From the NCBI GenBank assembly GCA_937928015.1, contig CALFXA010000051.1:18375-82374 (forward strand): a DNA stretch of 64,000 nucleotides, written 5' to 3'. Position 1 is the first letter of the stretch. Each line of letters opens with the position of its first letter. Shown here piece after piece: positions 50,499 to 58,200 of the stretch. The stretch comes from an uncultured Anaerolineales bacterium. GTDB taxonomy: Bacteria; Chloroflexota; Anaerolineae; Anaerolineales; Villigracilaceae. Below the pieces are notes generated by a model, which was not told the DNA's origin, searched no databases, and was given only the letters and a program-made list of their open reading frames with translations. The position numbers were made by a program, and so were the translations under genes.

Positions 50499-50510
50499 AA
50501 AAGGAACCTC

Positions 50511-51632
50511 ATGGAATTTCTCTTTCCCTCCACCTATGAAGATTCCCGCGCGCGCTTCCGCGTGGACTTCGAGCGGATTCGACCACAATGGACGGATTCC
50601 CGCCTCGAGTCGCATCCGCTACAAGCCGACCCCACCCTAAGCATCGACTACGCCTGGGCCGAGCCGTCCAAAAAGCAGAATCTCATCATCGTCTCCACAG
50701 GATTACATGGCATCGAAGGCTACGTCGGCTCGGCCATGCTCAAACTCTTCATGGATGAATTCGTGCCGCGCCTCGACCCCGAGAACACGGGCCTGCTGCT
50801 GGTGCATGCCATCAATGCGTACGGCATGAAGCATCACCGCCGCTACAACGAAAACAACGTGGACCTGAACCGCAACTTCATCTGGGATGAAGTCTTCGAC
50901 CCGCAGGTCAATCTCGATTACGAGCCGCTCCGCCCGATGCTAAATCCCGAACGGCCCATCGCCAACCTGTTCGCCAGCGATGCAGCATTCGTCTCCCGCC
51001 TGGTTGGGAGCATCGTCAGGCTGGGCATTCTGCGCATCCGCCAGGGCATGTTGAGCGGACAGTACCGCCATCCACGCGGGGTGCAATTCGGCGGACAGGC
51101 CACCCAGGAGGGCACGCGGCTGATGCGCGAATTGTTCGATCAGGCCTTCGAGCGGTACGAGCAGATCATCCACCTCGACATGCACACGGGCTACGGTCCG
51201 CGCTACCAGATGAGCATGGTCAACTCGTCGCGGGAACCAGCCTCGGGTCCAGAATTGGTGCAGCGATTCCAGTATCCGCTCGTCATGGCGGCCACCCCGT
51301 CCGACTTCTACACCACGACAGGCGACATTACCGAGTATCTCTATCAACTGCGCGACGAGAAATACCCCGCGAAGAAACTCTTCGGCACCTGTTTCGAATT
51401 CGGGACCTTTGGCGATTCGCTGCCCGCCCAAATCCGCAGTATGCGCATCACCATCCTCGAAAACCGCCTCTGCCAGCACGGCGCGAAATCGGACGGGCTG
51501 CGCCAGGCGGTGCGGAAAGAATACGAGGAATTGTTCTATCCCGCCGAGGATAAGTGGCGTGAAAAAACCGTGGCCGATTGCAGACAGGCAACCGAAGGCA
51601 TCCTGCGCGCGTATACCCTGTTGAAACCGTAA
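50511..51632 (+). CDS. DUF2817/M14-like zinc carboxypeptidase family protein
   Basis: 373 residues from ATG 50511 with AAGGA at 50500-50504; ATG 50493 gives six more residues. HGIEGYVG (H and E ligands), then ENNVDLNRNF and the third ligand in HLDMHTGYG form the M14-like zinc site. A proximal active-site Glu is expected in CFEFGTFGD. DUF2817 proteins are carboxypeptidase-like enzymes of unknown substrate, without a signal peptide here. It fits the peptide-degradation theme of this region. Confidence 0.85.
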   Translation: MEFLFPSTYEDSRARFRVDFERIRPQWTDSRLESHPLQADPTLSIDYAWAEPSKKQNLIIVSTGLHGIEGYVGSAMLKLFMDEFVPRLDPENTGLLLVHAINAYGMKHHRRYNENNVDLNRNFIWDEVFDPQVNLDYEPLRPMLNPERPIANLFASDAAFVSRLVGSIVRLGILRIRQGMLSGQYRHPRGVQFGGQATQEGTRLMRELFDQAFERYEQIIHLDMHTGYGPRYQMSMVNSSREPASGPELVQRFQYPLVMAATPSDFYTTTGDITEYLYQLRDEKYPAKKLFGTCFEFGTFGDSLPAQIRSMRITILENRLCQHGAKSDGLRQAVRKEYEELFYPAEDKWREKTVADCRQATEGILRAYTLLKP

Positions 51633-51665
51633 TCCCGCCCCGTTCGTGCGGGCAAAAGGACGAAT

Positions 51666-52247
51666 ATGAAAAGCCTGTTTGTCGCAATCTACTTTCTGAC
51701 GATGGTGGTGCAAATCCTCATTCGCGCGCCAATCAGCCAGAGACGCAAGTCGGAAAAGATAAACATACGCCGCATCACCTCGCAGGAGAATCTTCTGCTT
51801 GGGCTGCTGTTTGCAGGCATGTTGCTGCTGCCGCTGATCTACAGCGTCACCAACTGGCTGGACTTTGCCAATTACACGCTGCCTGCCTGGGCGGGTTGGC
51901 TGGGCGTGGTTGTCATGCTCGGCGCGCTGTTCGTCTTCTGGCGCTCCCACGCCGACCTGGGCCTCAACTGGTCGCCTTCGCTCGAGATCCGTGAGAAGCA
52001 CACGCTCATCACGAACGGCATCTATGGCGCGATCCGCCACCCGATGTACGCCAGTCAGTGGTTGTGGAGCATTGCTCAGATCCTGCTCATCCAAAACTGG
52101 ATCGCTGGCCTGATCGGGTTGGCGATTTTTGCCCCGTTCTATCTGCTGCGCGTCCAGGCCGAGGAGCGGCTGATGCTCGATTCCTTCGGTGAGGAATATC
52201 AGGCCTACATGCAGCGGACAGGCAGGGTGTTGCCCAAGATTCGATAA
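51666..52247 (+). CDS. Isoprenylcysteine carboxyl methyltransferase/phospholipid methyltransferase-like protein
   Basis: 193 residues from ATG 51666 behind AAGGA. About five transmembrane helices. The AdoMet-binding end LITNGIYGAIRHPMYASQW and VQAEERLMLDSFGEEYQAYMQRTGRVLP are the ICMT/PEMT signature. These integral-membrane enzymes methylate lipids or prenyl-cysteine; in bacteria the substrate is usually unknown. Confidence 0.88.
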   Translation: MKSLFVAIYFLTMVVQILIRAPISQRRKSEKINIRRITSQENLLLGLLFAGMLLLPLIYSVTNWLDFANYTLPAWAGWLGVVVMLGALFVFWRSHADLGLNWSPSLEIREKHTLITNGIYGAIRHPMYASQWLWSIAQILLIQNWIAGLIGLAIFAPFYLLRVQAEERLMLDSFGEEYQAYMQRTGRVLPKIR

Positions 52248-52258
52248 AGGAGAATGTC

Positions 52259-52507
52259 ATGTCTGAAAAAATCCACACCGAGGAATTCCGCGTCAACGGC
52301 GAGGAACTGCTCGCCAAGGTCAAACAATTGCTGCACGAAGGCAAGATCCGCCGCATTATCATCAAAGACAAGGAAGGCAAGATTGTGATGGAAATCCCGA
52401 TGACGCTGGGCGTGGTCGGGGCGCTGATCGCACCCCAACTGGCGGCCATCGGCGCCATCGCCGCGCTGGTGACCGAAGCCACCATAGTGGTCGAAAAGGC
52501 GGAGTAA
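52259..52507 (+). CDS. DUF4342 family protein
   Basis: 82 residues from ATG 52259 behind AAAGGAG. The first ~48 residues (EEFRVNGEELLAKVKQLLHEGKIRRIIIKDKEGK) are a small basic/amphipathic domain. A hydrophobic segment (GVVGALIAPQLAAIGAIAALV) follows. This fits the DUF4342 family, small proteins sometimes fused to UBA-like domains; their function is unknown. It directly follows the methyltransferase gene and is ended by a terminator. Confidence 0.8.
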   Translation: MSEKIHTEEFRVNGEELLAKVKQLLHEGKIRRIIIKDKEGKIVMEIPMTLGVVGALIAPQLAAIGAIAALVTEATIVVEKAE

Positions 52508-52525
52508 TTTTCGTCACGCAAGTTC

Positions 52526-52558
52526 AACAGACCCAGCCTATGGCTGGGTCTGTTTTTT
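52526..52558 (+). terminator. Terminator of the DUF4342 gene
   Basis: AACAGACCCAGCC (52526-52538) and GGCTGGGTCTGTT (52542-52554) pair perfectly over 13 bases, then a T-run to 52558. Confidence 0.9.
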
Positions 52559-52660
52559 GGCGGCATCAGGCAGAGGGTCCGCACAAAGGATGGTAAGGAT
52601 ATTCATGAAAGGGAAGTGATGTTTTTCCCTGTGCAAAATTCGGGGATTCTGGAATAATAA

Positions 52661-52668
52661 GGTTAACC
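52661..52668. promoter_or_regulatory. Candidate DtxR-type operator
   Basis: AATAAGGTTAACCATAAC, centred on the perfect palindrome GGTTAACC. It resembles the operators of DtxR/MntR-family regulators and lies about 25 bases before the DtxR-family gene, consistent with iron- or manganese-dependent autoregulation of the feo operon. The class of metal is not determined. Confidence 0.45.
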
Positions 52669-52693
52669 ATAACATTTTGCAAAGGCAAGCCTT

Positions 52694-53353
52694 ATGTCTC
52701 TCCCACAACTGAGTGAAAGCACGGAAATGTATCTCAAGGCGATGGTTGAACTCGGCCTGAGCAACGTCGTATCCATCGGCCGCCTGGCAGAGCGCCTGAA
52801 CGTGACGCCCGTCTCGGCCAACGAGATGGTGCGACGGCTCGGCGATCAGGGTCTGCTGACCCACACACCCTACAAGGGCGTCTCGCTGACCGACAGGGGT
52901 CGCGAGGCGGCCTGCGACGTGGTGCGCCGCCAACGTCTGTGGGAGGTCTTCCTGTACGAGCATTTGCACATCGAGTGGGCTAAGCTATACGAACTGGCCT
53001 GTTCCCTGGAACATGCCACCGCCCCCGAAGTGACCGAGGCCCTGGCGGCCTTCCTCGGCGACCCCAAGTTTTGCCCGCGCGGGAATCCCATCCCCGCCGC
53101 GGACGGGAGCTTCCAGCCGCTGGACGGACGTCCGCTCAGCACAGCCTCAGTCGGCGAGACTGTGGAGGTGCTGGCCATCAATGCCACGACCACGGATGTG
53201 CTCAAGTATTTGCAGGAGCGCGGAATCCTGCCTGGGCAGACGATCCGCGTGCTCGAGGCCGCCCCGCTTCAGGGTCCGCTGACGCTCAAGGTCGGCGAAA
53301 AGGAAGTGGCGCTGGGCCTGTCGCTGGCTGAATTTGTGATCGTGAAAAAATAA
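52694..53353 (+). CDS. DtxR-family metal-dependent regulator with FeoA-like C-terminal domain
   Basis: 219 residues from ATG 52694. The winged HTH (SESTEMYLKAMVELG, RLAERLNVTPVSANEMVRRLGDQGLLTH), the dimerisation/metal domain with EVFLYEHLHIEW and LACSLEHATAPEVTEAL, and a C-terminal SH3-like FeoA domain (GETVEVLAINATTT to GLSLAEFVIV) are in the normal DtxR/IdeR/MntR order. Such regulators repress iron or manganese uptake when the metal is bound. As first gene of a feo operon it is most likely an iron sensor. Confidence 0.93.
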   Translation: MSLPQLSESTEMYLKAMVELGLSNVVSIGRLAERLNVTPVSANEMVRRLGDQGLLTHTPYKGVSLTDRGREAACDVVRRQRLWEVFLYEHLHIEWAKLYELACSLEHATAPEVTEALAAFLGDPKFCPRGNPIPAADGSFQPLDGRPLSTASVGETVEVLAINATTTDVLKYLQERGILPGQTIRVLEAAPLQGPLTLKVGEKEVALGLSLAEFVIVKK

Positions 53354-53414
53354 CTAATCAACGCGGTGGTCTCGATTGCGTGCACTCGACCACCGTATCA
53401 ATCAAGGACTCATC

Positions 53415-53669
53415 ATGACCGAACCCACCCAACTCCATCTGCTCCGCCCGGGCCAGAAGGCCACCATCACGCGTATCGGCGGGAACACCGCCCTGCGCCG
53501 CCGTTTCGCCGAAATGGGCATCGTGCGTGGCGAGACCATTTTGATCGAGCGCCACGCGCCGCTGGGCGACCCCGTGGAATATTTCATCAAGGGTTATCAC
53601 CTGGCCCTGCGCAAAGAGGAAGCCGCGCAGATCGAAGTGCTGCTGCTCGGAGTGGACCATCATGGCTGA
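53415..53669 (+). CDS. feoA: Ferrous iron transport protein A
   Basis: 84 residues from ATG 53415; the frame back to 53376 is not needed. An SH3-like fold: [33 protein letters not shown], then [22 protein letters not shown]. FeoA is a small cytoplasmic accessory protein of the Feo ferrous-iron transporter. It overlaps the start of the FeoB G-domain gene by eight bases, so the two are translationally coupled. Confidence 0.93.
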   Translation: MTEPTQLHLLRPGQKATITRIGGNTALRRRFAEMGIVRGETILIERHAPLGDPVEYFIKGYHLALRKEEAAQIEVLLLGVDHHG

Positions 53670-54165
53670 CCTTACCATCGCGCTGGCGGGCAATCCCAAC
53701 GCGGGCAAGACCACCATCTTCAACGCGCTGACAGGCTTGCATCAGCACACGGGCAACTGGCCTGGCAAGACGGTCGAGAAGAAAGAAGGCGAGATCGAAC
53801 TGGGCGACCTGACCATCAACGTCGTGGACCTGCCTGGAACCTACAGCCTCACCGCCTACTCGCCCGAGGAGATCATCGCCCGCGATTACATCATCGAGGA
53901 ACGGCCCGACGTGGTCATCAACGTGCTGGACGCCACCAACCTTGAACGCAATCTGTACCTGACCGTGCAGATTCTCGAACTGGACGTGCCCGTGGTGCTG
54001 GCCCTCAACATGACCGACGACTTGCACAAGGACGGCGCCCGCATCGACTCGGGCGAACTCTCGCGCCTGCTGGGCGGCATCCCCATCGTTTCCACCACCG
54101 CCAACCAGGGCAAGGGCATCGACGAATTGATCAACACCGCCATCAAAGCCGCAGGAAAGAATTGA
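53662..54165 (+). CDS. feoB: FeoB G-domain as a separate protein
   Basis: 167 residues. All G motifs of FeoB are present: G1 GNPNAGKTT, the G2 region with the [12 protein letters not shown] segment, G3 DLPGTYSL, G4 NMTD and G5 near STTANQGKG. The protein ends just after the G domain, while usual FeoB proteins continue into the helical and membrane parts. The stop (TGA 54163-54165) is one base before the ATG of the membrane gene, and the two frames differ. Either a true two-gene FeoB or a single-base frameshift in this assembly. GTP hydrolysis here would drive the membrane part. Confidence 0.93.
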   Translation: MADLTIALAGNPNAGKTTIFNALTGLHQHTGNWPGKTVEKKEGEIELGDLTINVVDLPGTYSLTAYSPEEIIARDYIIEERPDVVINVLDATNLERNLYLTVQILELDVPVVLALNMTDDLHKDGARIDSGELSRLLGGIPIVSTTANQGKGIDELINTAIKAAGKN

Positions 54166-54166
54166 C

Positions 54167-55852
54167 ATGACCGTTGCTTCCCGTGAAATTTTCCGCCTCG
54201 ATTATGGAGGCAAACTTGAACGTCAAATCGCCAGCCTCATGGCGGCCTTCGAGGAAATCCAGTTCGACACAGGCCGTTATCCCAAACGCTGGCTGGCCAT
54301 CAAACTGCTCGAAGCCGACCCCGACATCCTGGCGCGCGTCCATGCCATGCCCAACGGAGAGCAGGTCATCGCGCGCGCGCAGCAGGGCGCGGAGCATATC
54401 AAATCCATGCTCGGCGACGAAGTAGACCTCATCACCGCCGACCATCGCTACGGTTTCATCAACGGCGTGGTGCGTCAGTCGCTGCACCGTCCGCTCATCG
54501 ACCGCATCACCCTCACCGACCGTATCGACAATATTGTCACGCACAAATGGCTGGGACTGCCCGTCTTCTTCGCCGTGATGTATGTCATCTTCCGTCTGGT
54601 GATCGACGTCTCCTCACCCTTCCTGGATTGGACCGACGCCCTCATCACGGGTCCCGTCTCACGCTGGCTCTCGACGCTTCTGGACCTGGCGCTGGCTCCG
54701 TTATGGTTGCGTTCCCTGCTCGTCGACGGGATCGTGGCAGGCGTAGGCGGTGTGCTGGTCTTTGTGCCTGGGCTGCTGATCCTGTACTTCTTCCTGGCCC
54801 TGCTCGAAGACTCGGGCTACATGTCGCGCGCCGCCTTCGTCATGGACCGTTTCATGCGTGTGGTCGGCCTGCACGGCAAATCCTTCATCCCGATGATTCT
54901 CGGTTTCGGCTGCGCCGTGCCTGCGGTGTACGCCACGCGCACCATCGCCTCGCGCCGTGACCGCATCCTGACCGCGCTGCTGGTGCCGCTCATGTCCTGC
55001 TCGGCGCGCCTGCCCGTGTACGTGGTCTTCGGGCTGGCCTTCTTCGGTTCGCGCGCGGGGACGGTCATCTGGGCTATGTATGCGCTGGGCATCGTGGTCG
55101 CCATGCTGGCGGGCATGGTCTTCACCCGCACCATCCTCAAGCCCGACGTCTCATCCGCGTTCGTGCTGGAGCTGCCGCCCTACCGTCAGCCCGCGCTCAA
55201 AAGCGTGCTGATCCATATGTGGGAGAACACGCGCGAATTCGTCCGCAAGGCAGGGACCACCATCCTGTTCGCATCCATCATCATGTGGATTTTGCTCAAC
55301 CTGCCCTGGGGCGTGACCAATCAGCGCGACTCGTACTTTGGCCGTTTCAGCGCCTCGCTTTCACCCATCTTTGCCCCGCTCGGATTCGGCAACTGGGAGA
55401 CGGGCGGCGCGCTGGTCTCGGGCTTCATGGCCAAGGAAATCGTGGTCAGCACCATGAGCCAGATCTACGTCGGCGGGGGAAACGCCGCGGCAACGGAATC
55501 CGCCACGATCACGGAAGACCTGGTCGGCATTGGCAAAGGCTTCGTCGACGCGTTGGTCCAATCCGCGAAGATTGCCGCAGACATCATCCCAGGCGTGCAC
55601 CTCGTGGACGAGAACGCCGCCAGCGAGGATACCGCCTTGAGCACGGAACTCCGCGATCATTTCACGCCGCTCAGCGCCGCATCGCTGCTGGTCTTTGTGC
55701 TGCTCTATGTGCCGTGTGTCGCCACTCTGGGCGCGATCAAACAGGAATTCGGAACCTCCTGGGCCGTGACCTCGGCTGTGTATCAAACCGTCGTGGCCTG
55801 GATCGCCGCCTTCCTCGTCTATCAGGGCGGCCATCTGCTGGGGCTGGGATAA
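54167..55852 (+). CDS. feoB: FeoB helical and membrane domain as a separate protein
   Basis: 561 residues from ATG 54167. Residues ~1-115 hold the helical GDI/spacer part (LDYGGKLERQIASLMAAFEE, RYPKRWLAIKLLEADP). The membrane part carries the two Gate motifs: GFGCAVPAVYATRTI near residue 245 (FeoB usually has GFGCNVPA) and LLYVPCVATLGAIKQEFG near 525. About ten to twelve helices. It is the Fe2+ channel of the Feo system in the cytoplasmic membrane, coupled to the preceding G protein. Gate cysteines are conserved. Confidence 0.93.
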   Translation: MTVASREIFRLDYGGKLERQIASLMAAFEEIQFDTGRYPKRWLAIKLLEADPDILARVHAMPNGEQVIARAQQGAEHIKSMLGDEVDLITADHRYGFINGVVRQSLHRPLIDRITLTDRIDNIVTHKWLGLPVFFAVMYVIFRLVIDVSSPFLDWTDALITGPVSRWLSTLLDLALAPLWLRSLLVDGIVAGVGGVLVFVPGLLILYFFLALLEDSGYMSRAAFVMDRFMRVVGLHGKSFIPMILGFGCAVPAVYATRTIASRRDRILTALLVPLMSCSARLPVYVVFGLAFFGSRAGTVIWAMYALGIVVAMLAGMVFTRTILKPDVSSAFVLELPPYRQPALKSVLIHMWENTREFVRKAGTTILFASIIMWILLNLPWGVTNQRDSYFGRFSASLSPIFAPLGFGNWETGGALVSGFMAKEIVVSTMSQIYVGGGNAAATESATITEDLVGIGKGFVDALVQSAKIAADIIPGVHLVDENAASEDTALSTELRDHFTPLSAASLLVFVLLYVPCVATLGAIKQEFGTSWAVTSAVYQTVVAWIAAFLVYQGGHLLGLG

Positions 55853-55877
55853 TTCGCCCCGAGCGCAGTCGAAGAGC
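55853..55877. repeat. Dispersed GAGCGCAGTCGAAG repeat in the feo operon
   Basis: TTCGCCCC then GAGCGCAGTCGAAGAGC, the same core as at 45905-45952. It fills most of the 43 bases between the FeoB membrane gene and the FeoC-like gene. Confidence 0.55.
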
Positions 55878-55895
55878 AAACCAGGATTCTTGAAA

Positions 55896-56177
55896 ATGCT
55901 GACGCAACTCACTGAACTATTGGCCTCCAAGGAAAGCGGCCTGAGCCTGGCCGAGATCAGCCGCACGTTGAACGCCCAGCCGTCGGCGGTGATGTCGATG
56001 TTGAACCTGCTCGTGCAAAAAGGCCGCCTGATCGAGATCGGCCCCGACGGCGGCTACTGCGCGGGCTGCGGCTCCCAATCGGACTGCAATCTGCTGGCTG
56101 CACGCGGAAAACGATATGCGCTGGCGGCACAACCGCAAAACGACCGCTCTACCTGCTACGTAGAAACGGCAAATTAG
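55896..56177 (+). CDS. FeoC-like winged-helix protein with Cys motif
   Basis: 93 residues from ATG 55896 (a TTG at 55890 is in frame). The N-terminal ~55 residues form a small winged helix (LTELLASKESGLSLAEISRTLNAQPSAVMSMLNLLVQKGRL). The middle has CAGCGSQSDC, resembling the Fe-S-binding Cys cluster of FeoC proteins; a further Cys lies near the end (STCYVET). FeoC proteins modulate FeoB stability or feo expression. Its place as last gene of the feo operon supports the assignment. Confidence 0.82.
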   Translation: MLTQLTELLASKESGLSLAEISRTLNAQPSAVMSMLNLLVQKGRLIEIGPDGGYCAGCGSQSDCNLLAARGKRYALAAQPQNDRSTCYVETAN

Positions 56178-56195
56178 CATCCCAAAAATTTCACC

Positions 56196-56270
56196 ACGGA
56201 GCCGCAGAGAACGCCGAGAAAAAACAAAAAAGCTCTGCGCACTCTGTGCCTCTGCGGTTCGTTTTTTCGT
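56196..56270. repeat. Dispersed repeat between feo operon and RNase J gene
   Basis: CACCACGGAGCCGCAGAG and, after a spacer, CTCTGTGCCTCTGCGG followed by CGTGTTCCTTCGTGG: an imperfect inverted repeat of the CACGGAG-ACACAGAG type found between genes in many bacteria. No coding sequence is evident. Confidence 0.55.
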
Positions 56271-56320
56271 GTTCCTTCGTGGATTTCCATTAACATTGTC
56301 TAAACATCTGTCTTTTGGCT

Positions 56321-56349
56321 TTGACAAATCTCCGCCGCTCTGCTATACT
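56321..56349 (+). promoter_or_regulatory. Strong sigma-70-type promoter of the RNase J leader
   Basis: A perfect TTGACA (56321-56326) and TATACT (56344-56349) with 17-base spacing, the best promoter in the window. Transcription would begin near 56356. Confidence 0.8.
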
Positions 56350-56355
56350 CACGGC

Positions 56356-56448
56356 GTTTAAGTTGACTTTCACTGCCGTTCGGCAGTTTGTTCGAAACAA
56401 TCGCATGTGGAGTGGCCCCTCGCGAGTTAGTCGGTAGGGGCTTTTTTT
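56356..56448 (+). ncRNA. Structured leader RNA upstream of the RNase J gene
   Basis: From the predicted start to the T7 run is about 93 bases with three hairpins: ACTGCC/GGCAGT (56372-56387), TTGTT/AACAA (56388-56400), and the terminator hairpin GCCCCT/AGGGGC. No ORF and no known riboswitch class were recognised. It could be a stand-alone small RNA or a leader that controls read-through into the RNase J gene, whose start is 71 bases after the T-run. Confidence 0.5.
56414..56448 (+). terminator. Terminator or attenuator in the RNase J leader
   Basis: GCCCCT (56415-56420) pairs with AGGGGC (56436-56441), 15-base loop, then T7 (56442-56448). Between it and the gene lies another small hairpin, CCGCCA/TGGCGG (about 56470-56485). 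Confidence 0.65.
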
Positions 56449-56518
56449 ATGTAACGATACTTGAACCTATCCGCCATTTGGCGGTTATTATCCTTTTTAA
56501 TTGAGGTTAGAAAAACAA

Positions 56519-58162
56519 ATGAGCAAGAAAGAAAAACTGAAGATCATTCCCCTGGGCGGACTTGGGGAAGTGGGCAAGAACATGATGGCCTACGAGTACG
56601 GCCGCGACATCATCGTGGTCGACGCGGGCATCATGTTTCCGCACAACGACATGCTGGGCGTGGACTACATCATCCCAGACTACGGCTATTTGATGGACAA
56701 GATCGACCGTGTTCGGGCCCTGGTCATTACCCACGGCCACGAAGACCACATCGGCGCCATTCAACACTTCCTCGAAGATGTGCCTGCCCCCGTCTATGCC
56801 ACGCCTCTCACGCGCGGCCTGATCGAGGGCAAACTGGCCCGCAACGGCGCCAGCAGCAAAGCCGTCATCCACACCATGCAGGCGGGTGACACGCTCCAAT
56901 TCGGCCCGTTCAAGGTCGAGACCTTCCACGTCTGCCACTCCATCCCCGACGCGGTCGGGCTGGGGATCACTACGCCTGCGGGCCTGGTCGTCCACATGAG
57001 CGACTTCAAGTTCGACCACACCCCCGTGGATGGCTGGCCGACTGACTACGCGAAACTGGCAGATTTCGCCAGCCGCGGCGTGGACCTGCTCCTCTCTGAC
57101 TCAACCAATGCCGAACGCCCGGGCTGGACCCCGTCCGAGATGGTGATCGGCCCCGCCTTCGACAAGGTTATCAACGAGGCACAGGGACGAGTCATCGTGG
57201 CGACCTTCGCCTCACTCATCTCGCGCGTCCAACAGGTGGCCGACTCGGCCAAGAAGTTCGGGCGCAAGATGACGCTGGCGGGTCCCAGCATGGTGGACAA
57301 TGTCAAGATTGCCCGCAAGCTCGGTTATCTCGACATCCCTGACGAGCTGATCGTACCCATCGACCAGGCCCTGCAAATGCAGGACCACAAAGTCGTTATC
57401 ATGTGCACGGGCTCGCAGGGTGAACCCTCGTCCATCGTGGGACGCCTCTCAGCGGGCACCAATCGCCAGTTCGACCTGAAGACAGGCGACACGGTGGTGC
57501 TGTCCTCGCACCCCATCCCTGGCAACGAAGAGACCATCAGCAAGACCATCAACCGCCTGCTGCGCCGTGGCGCGAAGGTGGTATACGACTCCATCGCCCC
57601 CGTGCACGTCTCGGGCCACGCCAGCCAAGAGGAGCAGAAATTGCTGCTCAACCTGGTGCGCCCCAAACACTTCATGCCGATCCACGGCGAACTGCGTCAA
57701 CTGATGCGCCACGCCGAACTAGCCAAGATGGTCGGCGTCGAAGCCGAAAACATCATCGTGACCGAGAACGGTCAGGTGGTGGAACTTTTGGGCGGCAGCA
57801 TCAAGCTCGGGCAGCGCATCCCTGGCGGATACGTCTTCGTGGACGGCGAGTCCATCGGCGACGTGGACCACGGTGTGATGCGCGAGCGTGAACAACTGGC
57901 CCGCGCAGGCATCCTGCTGATCGACCTGAATGTGGACAAATATTCGGGCCGCCTGCTGCATGACCCCGAGGTCATCACGCGCGGCTTCCTCTCCCCCGAG
58001 GATGCAGGGCACCTGATCCCCGAGGTGCGCCAGCGGGTGATGGGCATCGTCAATCACAACGGCCTCGACAGCGAGAAGGACATCGCCAGCGCGGTCAAAT
58101 CGTACCTGCACGAGCAGACAGGCCGCAAGCCGATGGTGTTCGTGACGTTGAGCAAATCGTAA
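56519..58162 (+). CDS. rnj: Ribonuclease J
   Basis: 547 residues from ATG 56519 with GAGGTTAG upstream. A metallo-beta-lactamase domain with HGHEDHIG near residue 75 is followed by the beta-CASP insertion (SDSTNAERPGWT, ATFASLISRVQQVAD, GSQGEPSSI, HVSGHASQEE) and a C-terminal domain for dimerisation. RNase J is a 5'-3' exo- and endoribonuclease of mRNA decay and rRNA maturation. It lies behind a strong promoter and an internal terminator-like hairpin, so it may be regulated by attenuation. Confidence 0.95.
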   Translation: MSKKEKLKIIPLGGLGEVGKNMMAYEYGRDIIVVDAGIMFPHNDMLGVDYIIPDYGYLMDKIDRVRALVITHGHEDHIGAIQHFLEDVPAPVYATPLTRGLIEGKLARNGASSKAVIHTMQAGDTLQFGPFKVETFHVCHSIPDAVGLGITTPAGLVVHMSDFKFDHTPVDGWPTDYAKLADFASRGVDLLLSDSTNAERPGWTPSEMVIGPAFDKVINEAQGRVIVATFASLISRVQQVADSAKKFGRKMTLAGPSMVDNVKIARKLGYLDIPDELIVPIDQALQMQDHKVVIMCTGSQGEPSSIVGRLSAGTNRQFDLKTGDTVVLSSHPIPGNEETISKTINRLLRRGAKVVYDSIAPVHVSGHASQEEQKLLLNLVRPKHFMPIHGELRQLMRHAELAKMVGVEAENIIVTENGQVVELLGGSIKLGQRIPGGYVFVDGESIGDVDHGVMREREQLARAGILLIDLNVDKYSGRLLHDPEVITRGFLSPEDAGHLIPEVRQRVMGIVNHNGLDSEKDIASAVKSYLHEQTGRKPMVFVTLSKS

Positions 58163-58166
58163 CATG

Positions 58167-58200
58167 TTGTAGGGGCGAGCGGCCGCTCGCCCCTACAATT
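58167..58200. terminator. 32-bp perfect palindrome between rnj and mutY
   Basis: Bases 58167-58182 are the exact reverse complement of 58183-58198 (GTAGGGGCGAGCGG arm). It is followed by TTTT within the mutY 3' end and can end both convergent transcripts. The GTAGGGGCGA...CGCCCCTAC type is a common dispersed palindrome. Confidence 0.75.
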
